A DNA stretch of 64,000 nt from Riemerella anatipestifer (GTDB lineage Bacteria; Bacteroidota; Bacteroidia; Flavobacteriales; Weeksellaceae), in the NCBI RefSeq assembly GCF_009670965.2, contig NZ_CP073239.1:682001-746000 (forward strand). The letters run 5' to 3'. Shown piece by piece: positions 18,731 to 28,011 of the stretch (the stretch's first letter is position 1; the number at the start of each line of letters is the position of its first letter). Both the position numbers and the translations under genes were made by a program. Below the pieces are notes generated by a model. It was not told the DNA's origin and made no database searches. It saw nothing but the letters and a program-made list of their open reading frames with translations.

Positions 18731-19238
18731 ACAAAATTTAAGTAAAATAAAGGCATTTGTATTTGATGTAGATGGCGTTTTTACTGACGGTAGCGTCTAT
18801 CTAATGCCCGACGGTAGCATGTGCCGTACAATGAATGTTCTTGATGGCTATGCGGTAGTAAAAGCTGTAAAAAAAGGATACAAAATAGGCATCATTACAG
18901 GCGGAGACGACCCTATGGTAAAACATCGCTTGCATTATCTAGGCATCGTAGATTATTACCCTAAAGCCTCAAAAAAAATAATAGATTATGAAGATTTCAA
19001 AATCAAACATAATTTAAAAGACGAGGAAGTTTTAACCATGGGGGACGATTTACCTGATATAGAAATGATGAAGGCTTCCGCTATAAGTACTTGCCCACCG
19101 AATGCGGTGCCAGAAGTGAAAGCTATTGCAGATTATATTTCGCCTGTTTATGGCGGCAAAGGTGCGGTAAGAGACGTTATAGAGCAAGTATTAAAAACTC
19201 AAGGAGATTGGCAAGAAGACGATACTCGTTCAATATAA
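18720..19238 (+). CDS. kdsC: KdsC-type HAD phosphatase (3-deoxy-D-manno-octulosonate 8-phosphate phosphatase)
   Basis: A 172-residue HAD superfamily subclass C0 phosphatase that releases Kdo from Kdo-8-phosphate on the way to lipopolysaccharide. Visible motifs are FDVDGVFTDG with the nucleophile Asp and the second Asp (residues 14-23), ITGG near 59 (motif II), a Lys in YPKASKK (motif III), and GDDLPDIEMM (motif IV). Size fits the cap-less tetrameric KdsC family. The start overlaps the upstream gene. A decayed duplicate of its last 40 codons is found at 21188-21308, after the kinase gene. Confidence 0.85.
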   Translation: MSYKQNLSKIKAFVFDVDGVFTDGSVYLMPDGSMCRTMNVLDGYAVVKAVKKGYKIGIITGGDDPMVKHRLHYLGIVDYYPKASKKIIDYEDFKIKHNLKDEEVLTMGDDLPDIEMMKASAISTCPPNAVPEVKAIADYISPVYGGKGAVRDVIEQVLKTQGDWQEDDTRSI

Positions 19239-19373
19239 AAATTACCTTTTGAAACATGAATGTATAAAAAGCTTTAAAGTTATCAGCTAAAATATATTTA
19301 ATTTTAGACGAGACCTAAAAGAGTTACATTAAAGACATATAACTATAATTTATTAATCATAAATTTTATTTCT

Positions 19374-21191
19374 ATGAAAAAAATTATTAACACACCAGAA
19401 TCGTTTGTAGTAGAAATGTGCCAAGGTATGGCAAAAGCTCACCCTGAACTAGAGTTTGTAGAAAAGTATAAAATCATAAAGAAAAAAGAAATCAATCAAG
19501 AAAAAGTAACCTTGATTTCTGGAGGAGGCTCAGGACATGAACCTGCCCACGCTGGTTTTGTAGGTAATGGTATGTTAGATGCTGCTGTATGTGGGGACAT
19601 TTTTGCATCACCTTCTCAAATACAGGTCTTTAATGCACTAAAATTAACACAATCTAAGAAAGGTACTCTTATGATTGTTAAAAACTACTCAGGGGATTTA
19701 ATGAATTTTAATGATGCCGCAAGCCTTGCAAAAGATGAGGGAATAGAAGTAGAGGCCGTTTATGTAGCTGATGACATTGCAGTAAAAGACAGTTTATACA
19801 CTGTGGGAAGAAGAGGTGTCGCAGGGACAGTATTAGTTCATAAAATAGCAGGTGCTAAAGCAGAACAAGGTGCTAACCTTAAAGAGGTTAAAAGAGTAGC
19901 CCAAAAAGTGGCAGATAATGTGAGAAGTTTTGGTTTTGCTTTAACCTCTTGTACTGTTCCAGCAGCAGGAACACCAACCTTTGAGTTAGGTAATGATGAA
20001 ATGGAGTTTGGCGTAGGCATACATGGTGAACCAGGGAGAAAACGTGAGAAAATTTTAAGTGCTAATGAACTAGCTGAAAGAATAATTCCTGATATAATAG
20101 AAGACTTGAAGCTAGAAAAAGAAGAACAAATTGTTCTTTTAGTCAATGGTTTTGGAGGCACACCATTACAAGAATTATATTTATTTAATAACTCTGTAAC
20201 CAATGTATTAGAGAAAAAAGGCATCAGCATTCATAAAACAATGGTAGGAAACTATATGACTTCTATTGATATGGCAGGTGCATCAATATCTCTTTTACGA
20301 CTAGATCAAGAGTTATTAGATTTATTAGAGGCTCCTGTATCTACTCCAGCCTTAAACTGGGGCAATCAAATGTCAAATTATGAAAAGTCATGTGTAGATG
20401 CTATTGAAGGACTCGCCAAAGTCTTGGGCAACGCACTACCTAAAAACAAAGATACCATTCAAAAAAGCGCTCCCTCTTTGGAAGAAGAAAAAAATAAAGA
20501 GATACTCTATCAGGTGGAGGGAACACCAGTCATCAATAATATCATTAACACACCTGGTATGGTGAAACTTATAGACAAAATGGCTGATATTATTATCACT
20601 CATGAGGTAGATTTTTGTGAGGCCGACAGAAATGGTGATGGAGATTTTGGTATGAGTATAGCAAAGGGATTTAAACAATTAAAAAAAGATTGGGATACCA
20701 GAAAAAAAGGAAATATAGGGGAATTTTTAATGAGCTGCTCTGAAATAATTATGGAGTACTGCGGAGGGGCTTCTGGACCTCTTTGGGGCAACGCTTTTAG
20801 ATATGCAGGAAAAGCCTCTATCGACAAACAAGAAATAGGCGTTAGCGAACTGGCTGAATTATTACAAGCAGCAGTCATTGGCATACAAGAAACAGGTGAG
20901 AGATCTTTTGGGAGAGGAGCAAAAGTGGGAGATAAGACATTGATAGATGCCTTAGTTCCTGCGGCTGATAGCCTAAAAGATTCTGCAGAAAAAAACATAG
21001 ATTTAATAACTGCCATGAAACTTTCTGCCGATGCCGCAAAAGAAGGTGCTGAAAAAACAAAAGGTTTTGCAGCAAATCTAGGAAGAGCGGGAACCGTGGG
21101 AGATAGAAGTATTGGCTATCCAGATGCAGGGGCTTATGGCATTGGGGTTATTTTTTCAGAATTATATGAATTTGCTAAAGATTTTAAGTAA
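19374..21191 (+). CDS. Dihydroxyacetone (glycerone) kinase, fused DhaK-DhaL
   Basis: A 605-residue kinase with both domains in one chain. The DhaK part (about residues 1-330) has GGGSGHEPAHAGF and the substrate-anchoring His in GIHGEPGRKRE near residue 220. The DhaL ATP-binding part (about 395-605) has DRNGDGDFGMS near 423 and CGGASGPLWGNAF near 463. Such fused enzymes use ATP rather than the PTS phosphoryl donor. There are no glycerol or DHA transport genes nearby. The gene lies between kdsC and a broken kdsC copy, with the homology starting at its stop codon, which suggests insertion by recombination. Confidence 0.9.
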   Translation: MKKIINTPESFVVEMCQGMAKAHPELEFVEKYKIIKKKEINQEKVTLISGGGSGHEPAHAGFVGNGMLDAAVCGDIFASPSQIQVFNALKLTQSKKGTLMIVKNYSGDLMNFNDAASLAKDEGIEVEAVYVADDIAVKDSLYTVGRRGVAGTVLVHKIAGAKAEQGANLKEVKRVAQKVADNVRSFGFALTSCTVPAAGTPTFELGNDEMEFGVGIHGEPGRKREKILSANELAERIIPDIIEDLKLEKEEQIVLLVNGFGGTPLQELYLFNNSVTNVLEKKGISIHKTMVGNYMTSIDMAGASISLLRLDQELLDLLEAPVSTPALNWGNQMSNYEKSCVDAIEGLAKVLGNALPKNKDTIQKSAPSLEEEKNKEILYQVEGTPVINNIINTPGMVKLIDKMADIIITHEVDFCEADRNGDGDFGMSIAKGFKQLKKDWDTRKKGNIGEFLMSCSEIIMEYCGGASGPLWGNAFRYAGKASIDKQEIGVSELAELLQAAVIGIQETGERSFGRGAKVGDKTLIDALVPAADSLKDSAEKNIDLITAMKLSADAAKEGAEKTKGFAANLGRAGTVGDRSIGYPDAGAYGIGVIFSELYEFAKDFK

Positions 21192-21308
21192 AGGCTCCTG
21201 CAGGTTACATTTCCCTATTTATGGTGGTAAAGATGCCGTGAGAGATGTTATAAAAAGGTATTGAAAATTCAAAGAAATTCTCAAAAAGACGATACATATT
21301 TAATATAA
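21188..21308 (+). pseudogene. Decayed duplicate of the kdsC 3' end
   Basis: This stretch aligns along its full length with the last 40 codons and stop of kdsC (about 19116-19238). Conceptual translation with two one-base deletions repaired gives 26 of 40 identical residues, including the YGGK, AVRDVI and DDT blocks and the terminal Ile. The alignment begins within the stop codon of the kinase gene. It cannot code on its own. Confidence 0.82.
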
Positions 21309-21313
21309 AAAAC

Positions 21314-21356
21314 ATTCAACCCTACCTAGAATTTATATTTCTAAGTAGGGTTGAAT
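21314..21356. terminator. Bidirectional hairpin between the kinase and PepSY genes
   Basis: An 18-bp stem (21314-21331 with 21339-21356) with one mismatch closes a 7-base loop. It lies between converging genes, 5 bases past the kdsC remnant, and is rich in A on the left and T on the right. Confidence 0.75.
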
Positions 21357-21362
21357 TTAGAA

Positions 21363-22565
21363 TTAATTGGCGTTCTGTTTAGCATTTTTTTTCTTATTCC
21401 TCCCCCACCAAACTAGAAAGCCCGTAATTGGTAGAGAAGCACAAACAAGACTAACAACAAAAGCCAATATCTTACTCCAGATACCAAATATAGCTCCTAC
21501 ATGAATATCATAATTAGCAGCAATGACCTTTTCTCCCAAGTTTTTATCACTATGACGATGTACTTTTAGTAACTCTCCTGAATTTTCATCAAAAATTACT
21601 GAGTGATTTTTATGGTAAGAATATGAAAGTTCTTTCACAAAAACCGAAAAATTTTCATGCTCATGGTCGTCCATGTGTTCGTGTCCGAAATCTAAACTAT
21701 AAACATACGCATTAGGAAATAACGCCTCCACTTGCTGTGCCATTTTGTCCAAAGTATGTTCGTTTCTCATTTCCTTAGGTGCTACGGTTTTATATTCTGC
21801 AAAATAAGGATACTCCGTTTCGCCTCCCGAAAATACAACATAAATTAACGCTTGTACAAAAAAGAAAGAATAAAACACACCCGTAACTGCAATAATGAGA
21901 GCCACCAAAGAGGAATAAAATCCTAAAATAGAGTGTAAATCATAGTTTTTTCTTCGCCACGATTTTATGTTTTTCCACTGGAACCAAATGCGTTGCTTTC
22001 TTGCTTTTTTGTTTTTGGGCCACCAGAGTATAATCCCCGATATCAGCATAAAAATAAATATCAAGACCGGAATCCCTACTACATAAGTTCCCCAATCTGA
22101 TTTTAGAAGAAAACTCCAATGGATAAATTTAACGATATTAAAGAAACTGTATTTCTCATCGTAAACCTTTAAAACCTCTCCCGTAAACGGATTAACATAA
22201 GCCGTTTTATAGACCACCAACTCATCAAAATAATGCCAAGCCTTCGGATTTTTTTCATAATAGTTGAACTTATACGACTTGGTCTTGTCTAATGGTATTT
22301 CTGTCCAATGGATAGGGTAAGGTTCTTTGGTTTGTTCGTTTACCCTCTGTTCTAATACAGACAAAGAAAGCGTTGTTTTGTGTTCAATGTTTTTCTCGTT
22401 ATGATGGATAACTTCTTTTCTTAGCAAGTTCTCTATTTCATCTTTAAATACATAAATAGCCCCAGTGATGGATACAATAAATACAACCATCCCAACCGAT
22501 AATCCCAGCCACAAATGCAGTTTTCCTATAATTTTTTTGAAGGTGTTTTTAGATGCTTTTTTCAT
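21363..22565 (-). CDS. PepSY-associated transmembrane protein (putative siderophore/ferric reductase)
   Basis: A 400-residue inner-membrane protein of the PepSY-TM family. The N-terminal hydrophobic helix follows a basic stretch (residues 14-38), with further membrane segments near 140-165, 200-235 and 355-385. The large periplasmic loop holds a His-rich stretch (GHEHMDDHEHE, residues 292-304), possibly metal binding. Members next to siderophore receptors have been linked to reduction of ferric siderophores in the periplasm. It lies 83 bases downstream of such a receptor on the same strand, so the two probably form an operon. Confidence 0.8.
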   Translation of the reverse strand: MKKASKNTFKKIIGKLHLWLGLSVGMVVFIVSITGAIYVFKDEIENLLRKEVIHHNEKNIEHKTTLSLSVLEQRVNEQTKEPYPIHWTEIPLDKTKSYKFNYYEKNPKAWHYFDELVVYKTAYVNPFTGEVLKVYDEKYSFFNIVKFIHWSFLLKSDWGTYVVGIPVLIFIFMLISGIILWWPKNKKARKQRIWFQWKNIKSWRRKNYDLHSILGFYSSLVALIIAVTGVFYSFFFVQALIYVVFSGGETEYPYFAEYKTVAPKEMRNEHTLDKMAQQVEALFPNAYVYSLDFGHEHMDDHEHENFSVFVKELSYSYHKNHSVIFDENSGELLKVHRHSDKNLGEKVIAANYDIHVGAIFGIWSKILAFVVSLVCASLPITGFLVWWGRNKKKNAKQNAN

Positions 22566-22648
22566 TCTTAAAGTTTAAAAAGGAAAAGCTAACGATAATA
22601 ACCTCGCTAACCTTTCCCAAAAAGGATATTGATATGAAAAACTATTTT

Positions 22649-24781
22649 TTAAAATTTATAACTCAGAGATAGCCTATAGTTTCTAGGAGCTTCCGCCTGA
22701 TAATAATAGTAACCTCCCCAACCATAATAAGCTCCACTATACAAATACTCATCAGATATATTAAAGGCATTGAGTGTAATTTTTACATTTTTATTTCCCC
22801 AGAAAATACCTGCGTCCCATTTACGATAATCTCCTAACTGAGCCTCTCCTTGATTATCCGACCAGCTCCAAGTGGTTCTACCTCCCATAAAAGTAAACCC
22901 CAACGATGCTCCAAAACCTCGTAAAACACCATCTTGAAATGCATAATTTAACCAAGTATTAAAGGTATGTTTAGCATATCCTGCTACTTTATCTCCTACT
23001 TTTAGGCTAGGCACATTAGATTGGGTTACTTCATTATCTGTCCATGCGTAATTGATGATGGCATTCATACCTTTAAAAAGTTCTCCTTTAACATCAAATT
23101 CTAATCCTTTGGCTACGCCCTGCCCTTTAACAATAGAAAATCTTTCTGAAGGACTATTATTAGGATCTGATACCAACTCATTATTTTTGGTAATCTTGTA
23201 AATGGAAAGTGTAGAATTCCACTTACCACCAAACCAATCTTTTTTTATCCCTAATTCTATATTTTCACCTGTGATAGGCTCCACTTTACCACCGTTGCGA
23301 AGCACTCCCGATTGTGGTAAGAACGACTGGTCGTACAATCCGTATAAAGTCATATTTTCTAATACCGTAGCACTAATCCCAATTCTTGGCGTAAACCTTT
23401 GTGCATTTTGCTCTACCCCGTACTGATTTTGCTTTATATCAGTATATCGTCCTGCAAAAGTCAGCCTCAATTTATCTTCCAATAGTCCCACTTCATCTTG
23501 AAAATATAGTGCAGAATAGGTTTCTCCCAATTTACTTCCTATTTGGGCTAAAGATTTAGAATGGTCATATACAGGATAACTAATATTGCCATATACAGGA
23601 TTGTTAATATCAAAAGGCGTAGCGGCATCATCTAAATTTCCACCCTGACTCCAATCTGCCATATATTTTTTATCTGCCATATCCAAACCTGTCAGAATTT
23701 TATGTATTACATTGCCTGTTTGAACCGTTCCATTAAGGAATACTTGAGCAAATTTCATTTCATTCAATCCCTTCCAAAAGGTAAGTCTCCTCACCACTTT
23801 ATCATCATCAGTTACAGCAGAAGGCCAAATACTACTCCCCATTTGGTCATCTCTCATATAAGAAACTTGAGAGGTTAATTTCCAATTATCTGATAGCTGA
23901 CTTTGGAGATTGATATTCAAATAATGTTCATCTATTCTTGTAGGGTCAATCCCTGGATCTGTTAATGTTTTCTCTCTGTCATACTTAGCAAAACCTTTTT
24001 TAGAAAAAACATAAGCAGAACCTACTTCGGACATTTTGCCCTTTTGAAAAATGTACTCCGCCGTAAGAGATGTTTTATCAGAAAGCAAATAGGTTATAGA
24101 AGGGTTGATAACATAACGATTGTTAAACTCATGAGGTCTAAAAGAACCTCTATTCTGTGCCATTGTATTCACTCTCACGGCTAGTTTATCCGAAAGTTTA
24201 GCATTTACATCTGCATCTGCCCTGTACAGATTAAAACTCCCAGTAGTCAGCGTAAATTGTCCCTTAGGATTATTAGAGAATATAGGCTTTTTGGTTACTA
24301 TATTATAAATACCGCTTGGCTCACCGTTAGAAATCATAAATCCCGCAGGACCTTTCATAAACTCTATCCTGTCCACATAGCTCATATCCTCCGCTAAAGG
24401 TCCCCAATTAGAAGTTACATTAACCCCATTGATAAACGCTGCTGCCCTAGCCCCTCTCATATTAACTCTAGCATACATATCACCCCAATGTTCTAGCCTC
24501 ATCGCTCCACTAATATTTCTCAAAACGCCATCACTTATACCCAACACTTGCTGGTCTGATAACGCATCTGAAGTAATCACTTGAATATTCTGCGGAATGT
24601 CTAACAGTGGGGTATCTAATCTTAACGAACCTGACACATCTTTGGCAGTGTAGTTTTTATAATATTTACTTTTAATAACTACACCCTCTATACCTTTTTC
24701 TCTTATAGAATCTTTTGTCTGAGTTTGAGCATTAGAGAGAATACCTCCCACTAGCGAAATGCTTATGATAATTTTTTTCAT
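22649..24781 (-). CDS. TonB-dependent siderophore receptor
   Basis: Outer-membrane active transporter for an iron-siderophore. I start at ATG 24781 (MKKIIISISLVGGILSNAQ, a good signal peptide, 710 residues) rather than at a TTG six codons earlier. The plug domain is seen at about residues 45-155 (PQNIQVITSDALSDQQVLG; RVNMRGARAAAFINGV; VDRIEFMKGPAGFMI), followed by a beta-barrel ending in an aromatic residue (YRLSLSYKF). The pattern is that of the FhuE/ferrichrome group. The ligand is unknown. A promoter lies upstream, and a reductase-like PepSY gene follows. Confidence 0.88.
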   Translation of the reverse strand: MKKIIISISLVGGILSNAQTQTKDSIREKGIEGVVIKSKYYKNYTAKDVSGSLRLDTPLLDIPQNIQVITSDALSDQQVLGISDGVLRNISGAMRLEHWGDMYARVNMRGARAAAFINGVNVTSNWGPLAEDMSYVDRIEFMKGPAGFMISNGEPSGIYNIVTKKPIFSNNPKGQFTLTTGSFNLYRADADVNAKLSDKLAVRVNTMAQNRGSFRPHEFNNRYVINPSITYLLSDKTSLTAEYIFQKGKMSEVGSAYVFSKKGFAKYDREKTLTDPGIDPTRIDEHYLNINLQSQLSDNWKLTSQVSYMRDDQMGSSIWPSAVTDDDKVVRRLTFWKGLNEMKFAQVFLNGTVQTGNVIHKILTGLDMADKKYMADWSQGGNLDDAATPFDINNPVYGNISYPVYDHSKSLAQIGSKLGETYSALYFQDEVGLLEDKLRLTFAGRYTDIKQNQYGVEQNAQRFTPRIGISATVLENMTLYGLYDQSFLPQSGVLRNGGKVEPITGENIELGIKKDWFGGKWNSTLSIYKITKNNELVSDPNNSPSERFSIVKGQGVAKGLEFDVKGELFKGMNAIINYAWTDNEVTQSNVPSLKVGDKVAGYAKHTFNTWLNYAFQDGVLRGFGASLGFTFMGGRTTWSWSDNQGEAQLGDYRKWDAGIFWGNKNVKITLNAFNISDEYLYSGAYYGWGGYYYYQAEAPRNYRLSLSYKF

Positions 24782-24796
24782 TGTTAAAAATTTCGG

Positions 24797-24829
24797 CAAA
24801 TATAATTATTTAGAATAAATAAAAACAAA
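24797..24829 (-). promoter_or_regulatory. Promoter of the siderophore receptor gene
   Basis: On the minus strand TTTG (plus 24829-24826) and TATATTTG (plus 24804-24797) are 21 bases apart, within the Bacteroidota consensus. The spacer and flanks contain ATTATTT/AAATAAT inverted copies that could overlap a Fur operator, but no convincing Fur box was seen. Confidence 0.7.
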
Positions 24830-24897
24830 TAATTTTTATCATGTCTAATTTTATTTCTTAGAAATTTACTTATTATTGCGTACTACAAATCATATCT

Positions 24898-25476
24898 ATG
24901 AAATTATATTTAGCATCACAATCTCCAAGAAGGAAAGAGCTTTTAAGCCAATTAGGTTTTGATTTTGATATTGTTTCTATAAATTGTGATGAAATCTATC
25001 CAAAAGATTTAGAAATAGACAAGGTAGCTGGTTACCTTTCGGAACTAAAAGCCAATGCATTTCGTCCTCTTTCCGAAGGAGAGGTTTTATTAACTGCAGA
25101 CACTATTGTTACTTTTGATAATAAAGTTTTAGGGAAACCCAAAAATGAAGCCGAAGCACTAGAAATGCTCAAAAACCTTTCTGGTAATAGTCATGATGTT
25201 TATACTTCGGTTTGCATCAAAACTCCTACGAAGTCTTTAACTCTAACCGATAGAGCTACAGTATACTTTTCTCACCTGACCGATGAAGAAATTTCCTACT
25301 ATATAGAAAACTATAAACCCTACGACAAAGCTGGAGCTTACGGCATACAAGAGTGGCTAGGTATGGCTAAAATAGAAAAGCTAGAAGGTAGTTTTTATAC
25401 TATCATGGGGCTACCTACTCACTTGGTTTATCAACAATTAAGTGCTTTAAAACACTCTCCTTCTGTGAAAAAGTAG
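24898..25476 (+). CDS. maf: Maf-family nucleotide pyrophosphatase
   Basis: A 192-residue Maf/HAM1-like house-cleaning enzyme that hydrolyses non-canonical or dTTP/UTP nucleotides to monophosphates. The N-terminal LASQSPRRKELLSQLGF is the signature, with further blocks LLTADTIVTFDNKVLGKP (residues 60-77) and YKPYDKAGAYGIQEWLG (near 140-156). The YhdE-type residues suggest a dTTP/UTP/pseudo-UTP substrate. It precedes the sprE-like gene by 46 bases and may share its transcript. Confidence 0.88.
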   Translation: MKLYLASQSPRRKELLSQLGFDFDIVSINCDEIYPKDLEIDKVAGYLSELKANAFRPLSEGEVLLTADTIVTFDNKVLGKPKNEAEALEMLKNLSGNSHDVYTSVCIKTPTKSLTLTDRATVYFSHLTDEEISYYIENYKPYDKAGAYGIQEWLGMAKIEKLEGSFYTIMGLPTHLVYQQLSALKHSPSVKK

Positions 25477-25540
25477 TATTTTTACACAAATTTTCTCAAA
25501 GCCTAACAATAAAAGAGGCTTTATGCAGTTAAAACATCAA

Positions 25541-28003
25541 ATGAAAAAGTACAGCTATTTTTTAATTATATTGGCACTTGCCGTTGCATGTTCTCCTAGA
25601 AAGAATACTTTTGTTAATAGGAATTATCAAAACTTTTATGCCTATTACAACACCCTATTTAACAGTAAAGATGCTCTAGAAAATGAGCTAAATGCACGTA
25701 AAAACAAACATCAGGAGAATTTCTACCAACCTTACATTAAATTACTCACTTTTGATAATGACCACGAAGTAGAAAGTGAAAAAGGCACCTCAGACACACA
25801 AAACGCCCCATTTGCGGCAGGAGCTTCCTCTATATCTTATGGCTCCCCTAATAGTAAAAAAGGAATGTCTGTTCTTGAAATATCAGAAGCTAAAGCATTA
25901 AAAACTATAGAACAACATTCTATGCTTTTCGATGGGAAAGAAAAAAATAAAAGAATATTTGAGGCTCAACTTATGCTTGCAAAGGCAAGAATGTATCAAG
26001 AAAAGTACTTAGAAGCCTTAGACGCTCTTAACTATATTTTTTCTCACATGAAAGAGGACAAAAGATTGCCTCTCGCTAAAACATACGAAGCTAAAATTTT
26101 CTCTTTAATGAAGGACCATTACAAAGCCAATGAGATTTTTATGGCTTTAAAAGAGGAGAAACTAAGCAAAAGTAACAAGAAATTATTAAGTCTTTTCTAT
26201 GCAGAAACTTTGCTTCAATCAGGGCAAAAAGAGGCTGCCGTAGAAGAGTTAGCCCAAGCCTATGCTCTAAATAAAAACAAAAACTTAAGAAGTCGTATCG
26301 CCTTTTTAAGAGGACAAATTTTATCTAAATTAGGACGCTACGAAGAAGCTAGAGAAAGCTTTGTAACTGCTTATCAAAAGGCTAATAATTTTGAATTTGA
26401 AGTAAAATCTCAAATAGAAATAGCCAAGACTTTCGACAATTCTAAAAAAGAAGACTACGAAAGTCTGAAAACTTATCTAGAAAAAATATCCAAAAAAGGA
26501 ACTTACGCTTCTAGAAAAAACGAGTTCTACTACGCTTTAGGACTTATGGCAATGAAGGCAGGAAAAGAGGAAGAAGCCAATAAGTTCTTCCAAAAGTCGT
26601 TGAAAGAAAAAGTTTCCGATGGACAAATACGAGGGCTTACCTACTATGAAATCGGAAAGAAATATTTAGAAAAAGAGGATTATCTAAGTGCTGGCGTTTA
26701 TTACGACAGTGCTGTTACCCAAATGACCTATGCTCCTCAAAGAGAAGAATTGAAAATACTTTCTACGGATATTAAAAAAATATCTAAAAACTATTACCTC
26801 ATCAAAAAGAATGATAGCATCTTAGCTCTTACCAAAATGAATGAGCAACAGAGACTTGCTTACTTTAACCAACAAATAGAAAAACTAAAGGCTAAAGAAG
26901 CTAAAGAGGAAGCAGAAAAATTAAAAGCCTCTAAAGAAAAAGAGTTTAAAGTGGCTGATTTTGCTTTGGATAATACCTTTGGTAATAACACAAGAGGATT
27001 TGCTGATTTTGGTACTCCTACTAAAGGTTTTTACTTTGATAATCTTACAACCGTATCTAAAGGGCAAGCCAACTTTAAACAAATTTGGGGAGAAAGAGCT
27101 CTTGCTGATAATTGGCGTTATTCATCAAAAACCACTTCCATAGAAGACCTCAAAAACGAAGCTCTCGGTAAAACCGAGGTTAAAAATCCAAGAAGATTTG
27201 AACCTGAGTTTTATATAGAGAAAATTCCTACTAACGCCCAAGACATAGCTCAACTTAAGCAAGATAGAGATACCGCATCTCTAGGGTTAGGTATGATGTA
27301 CGAAAATATTTTTTCTAATACCAAACTTGCCACTAAAACACTATTTGACTTAGTAAACGCTCAGCCAAAAGAAGATGTGAAACTTCAAGCGTTGTATCAA
27401 ATATTTTCTATTAACTACGAGAAAAATCCGCAAGAGGCAGAAAAAGCCAAAAACATTATTATTAGTGAGTTCCCTTACACTCATTATGCAGAATTTGTGA
27501 AAAACCCTAAGCGTGGAGGTTTGGGTGTAGCTTCGTCGGAAGTAGAGAACATCTATAAACAAGCCTACCAACTCTACACAGAAGAAAAATATGAGGATAG
27601 CAAAGCTCTTATAGAAAAAACAATAGAAGCTTATCCTAAAGACGCTCTAGTACCAAAGTTATCTTTACTTAATGCATTTAACACAGGGAAAACAGTGGGT
27701 AAAGAAATCATGATTTTACAGTTGCAACAGATTTCCTTAAACTACGAAAAACTCCCCGAAGGCGAAAAAGCGAAACAAATGTTAGCTTATCTTAGTAGTG
27801 ATTTAAAAACACCTATCACCGAACAAAGCAAGACAGCACAGCCGAGTGTAAATGTGGTAGTAACTGACGAAACGGCGAAAGACCATGAAGAGGAAGCTCC
27901 TAACCTCAATCTAGCCCCTTCTACCGTTCCACCACAAATTAATCTTAACGAACTTAGAAAACAAAAATTACAAAAAGAAAATATTAAAGTTAGTCCAAAA
28001 TAG
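25541..28003 (+). CDS. sprE: SprE/PorW-type type IX secretion lipoprotein with TPR repeats
   Basis: A lipoprotein of 820 residues when started at ATG 25541 (MKKYSYFLIILALAVACSP, lipobox LAVAC); an upstream ATG at 25523 adds six residues and fits a signal peptide less well. Several TPR-like helical repeats cover residues 130-420 and 660-760. The start after the Cys (NTFVNRNYQNFYAYYNTLFN) is characteristic of SprE/PorW, a periplasmic component of the type IX secretion system and gliding machinery. No other T9SS gene is in the window. The C-terminal tail is low-complexity and charged. Confidence 0.82.
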   Translation: MKKYSYFLIILALAVACSPRKNTFVNRNYQNFYAYYNTLFNSKDALENELNARKNKHQENFYQPYIKLLTFDNDHEVESEKGTSDTQNAPFAAGASSISYGSPNSKKGMSVLEISEAKALKTIEQHSMLFDGKEKNKRIFEAQLMLAKARMYQEKYLEALDALNYIFSHMKEDKRLPLAKTYEAKIFSLMKDHYKANEIFMALKEEKLSKSNKKLLSLFYAETLLQSGQKEAAVEELAQAYALNKNKNLRSRIAFLRGQILSKLGRYEEARESFVTAYQKANNFEFEVKSQIEIAKTFDNSKKEDYESLKTYLEKISKKGTYASRKNEFYYALGLMAMKAGKEEEANKFFQKSLKEKVSDGQIRGLTYYEIGKKYLEKEDYLSAGVYYDSAVTQMTYAPQREELKILSTDIKKISKNYYLIKKNDSILALTKMNEQQRLAYFNQQIEKLKAKEAKEEAEKLKASKEKEFKVADFALDNTFGNNTRGFADFGTPTKGFYFDNLTTVSKGQANFKQIWGERALADNWRYSSKTTSIEDLKNEALGKTEVKNPRRFEPEFYIEKIPTNAQDIAQLKQDRDTASLGLGMMYENIFSNTKLATKTLFDLVNAQPKEDVKLQALYQIFSINYEKNPQEAEKAKNIIISEFPYTHYAEFVKNPKRGGLGVASSEVENIYKQAYQLYTEEKYEDSKALIEKTIEAYPKDALVPKLSLLNAFNTGKTVGKEIMILQLQQISLNYEKLPEGEKAKQMLAYLSSDLKTPITEQSKTAQPSVNVVVTDETAKDHEEEAPNLNLAPSTVPPQINLNELRKQKLQKENIKVSPK

Positions 28004-28011
28004 TAGGGAGT

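Noticed and set aside
24782..24799. TTG start six codons before the siderophore receptor ATG
   Set aside because: It would sit on the -7 box of the promoter and spoils the signal peptide; the ATG at 24781 is preferred.
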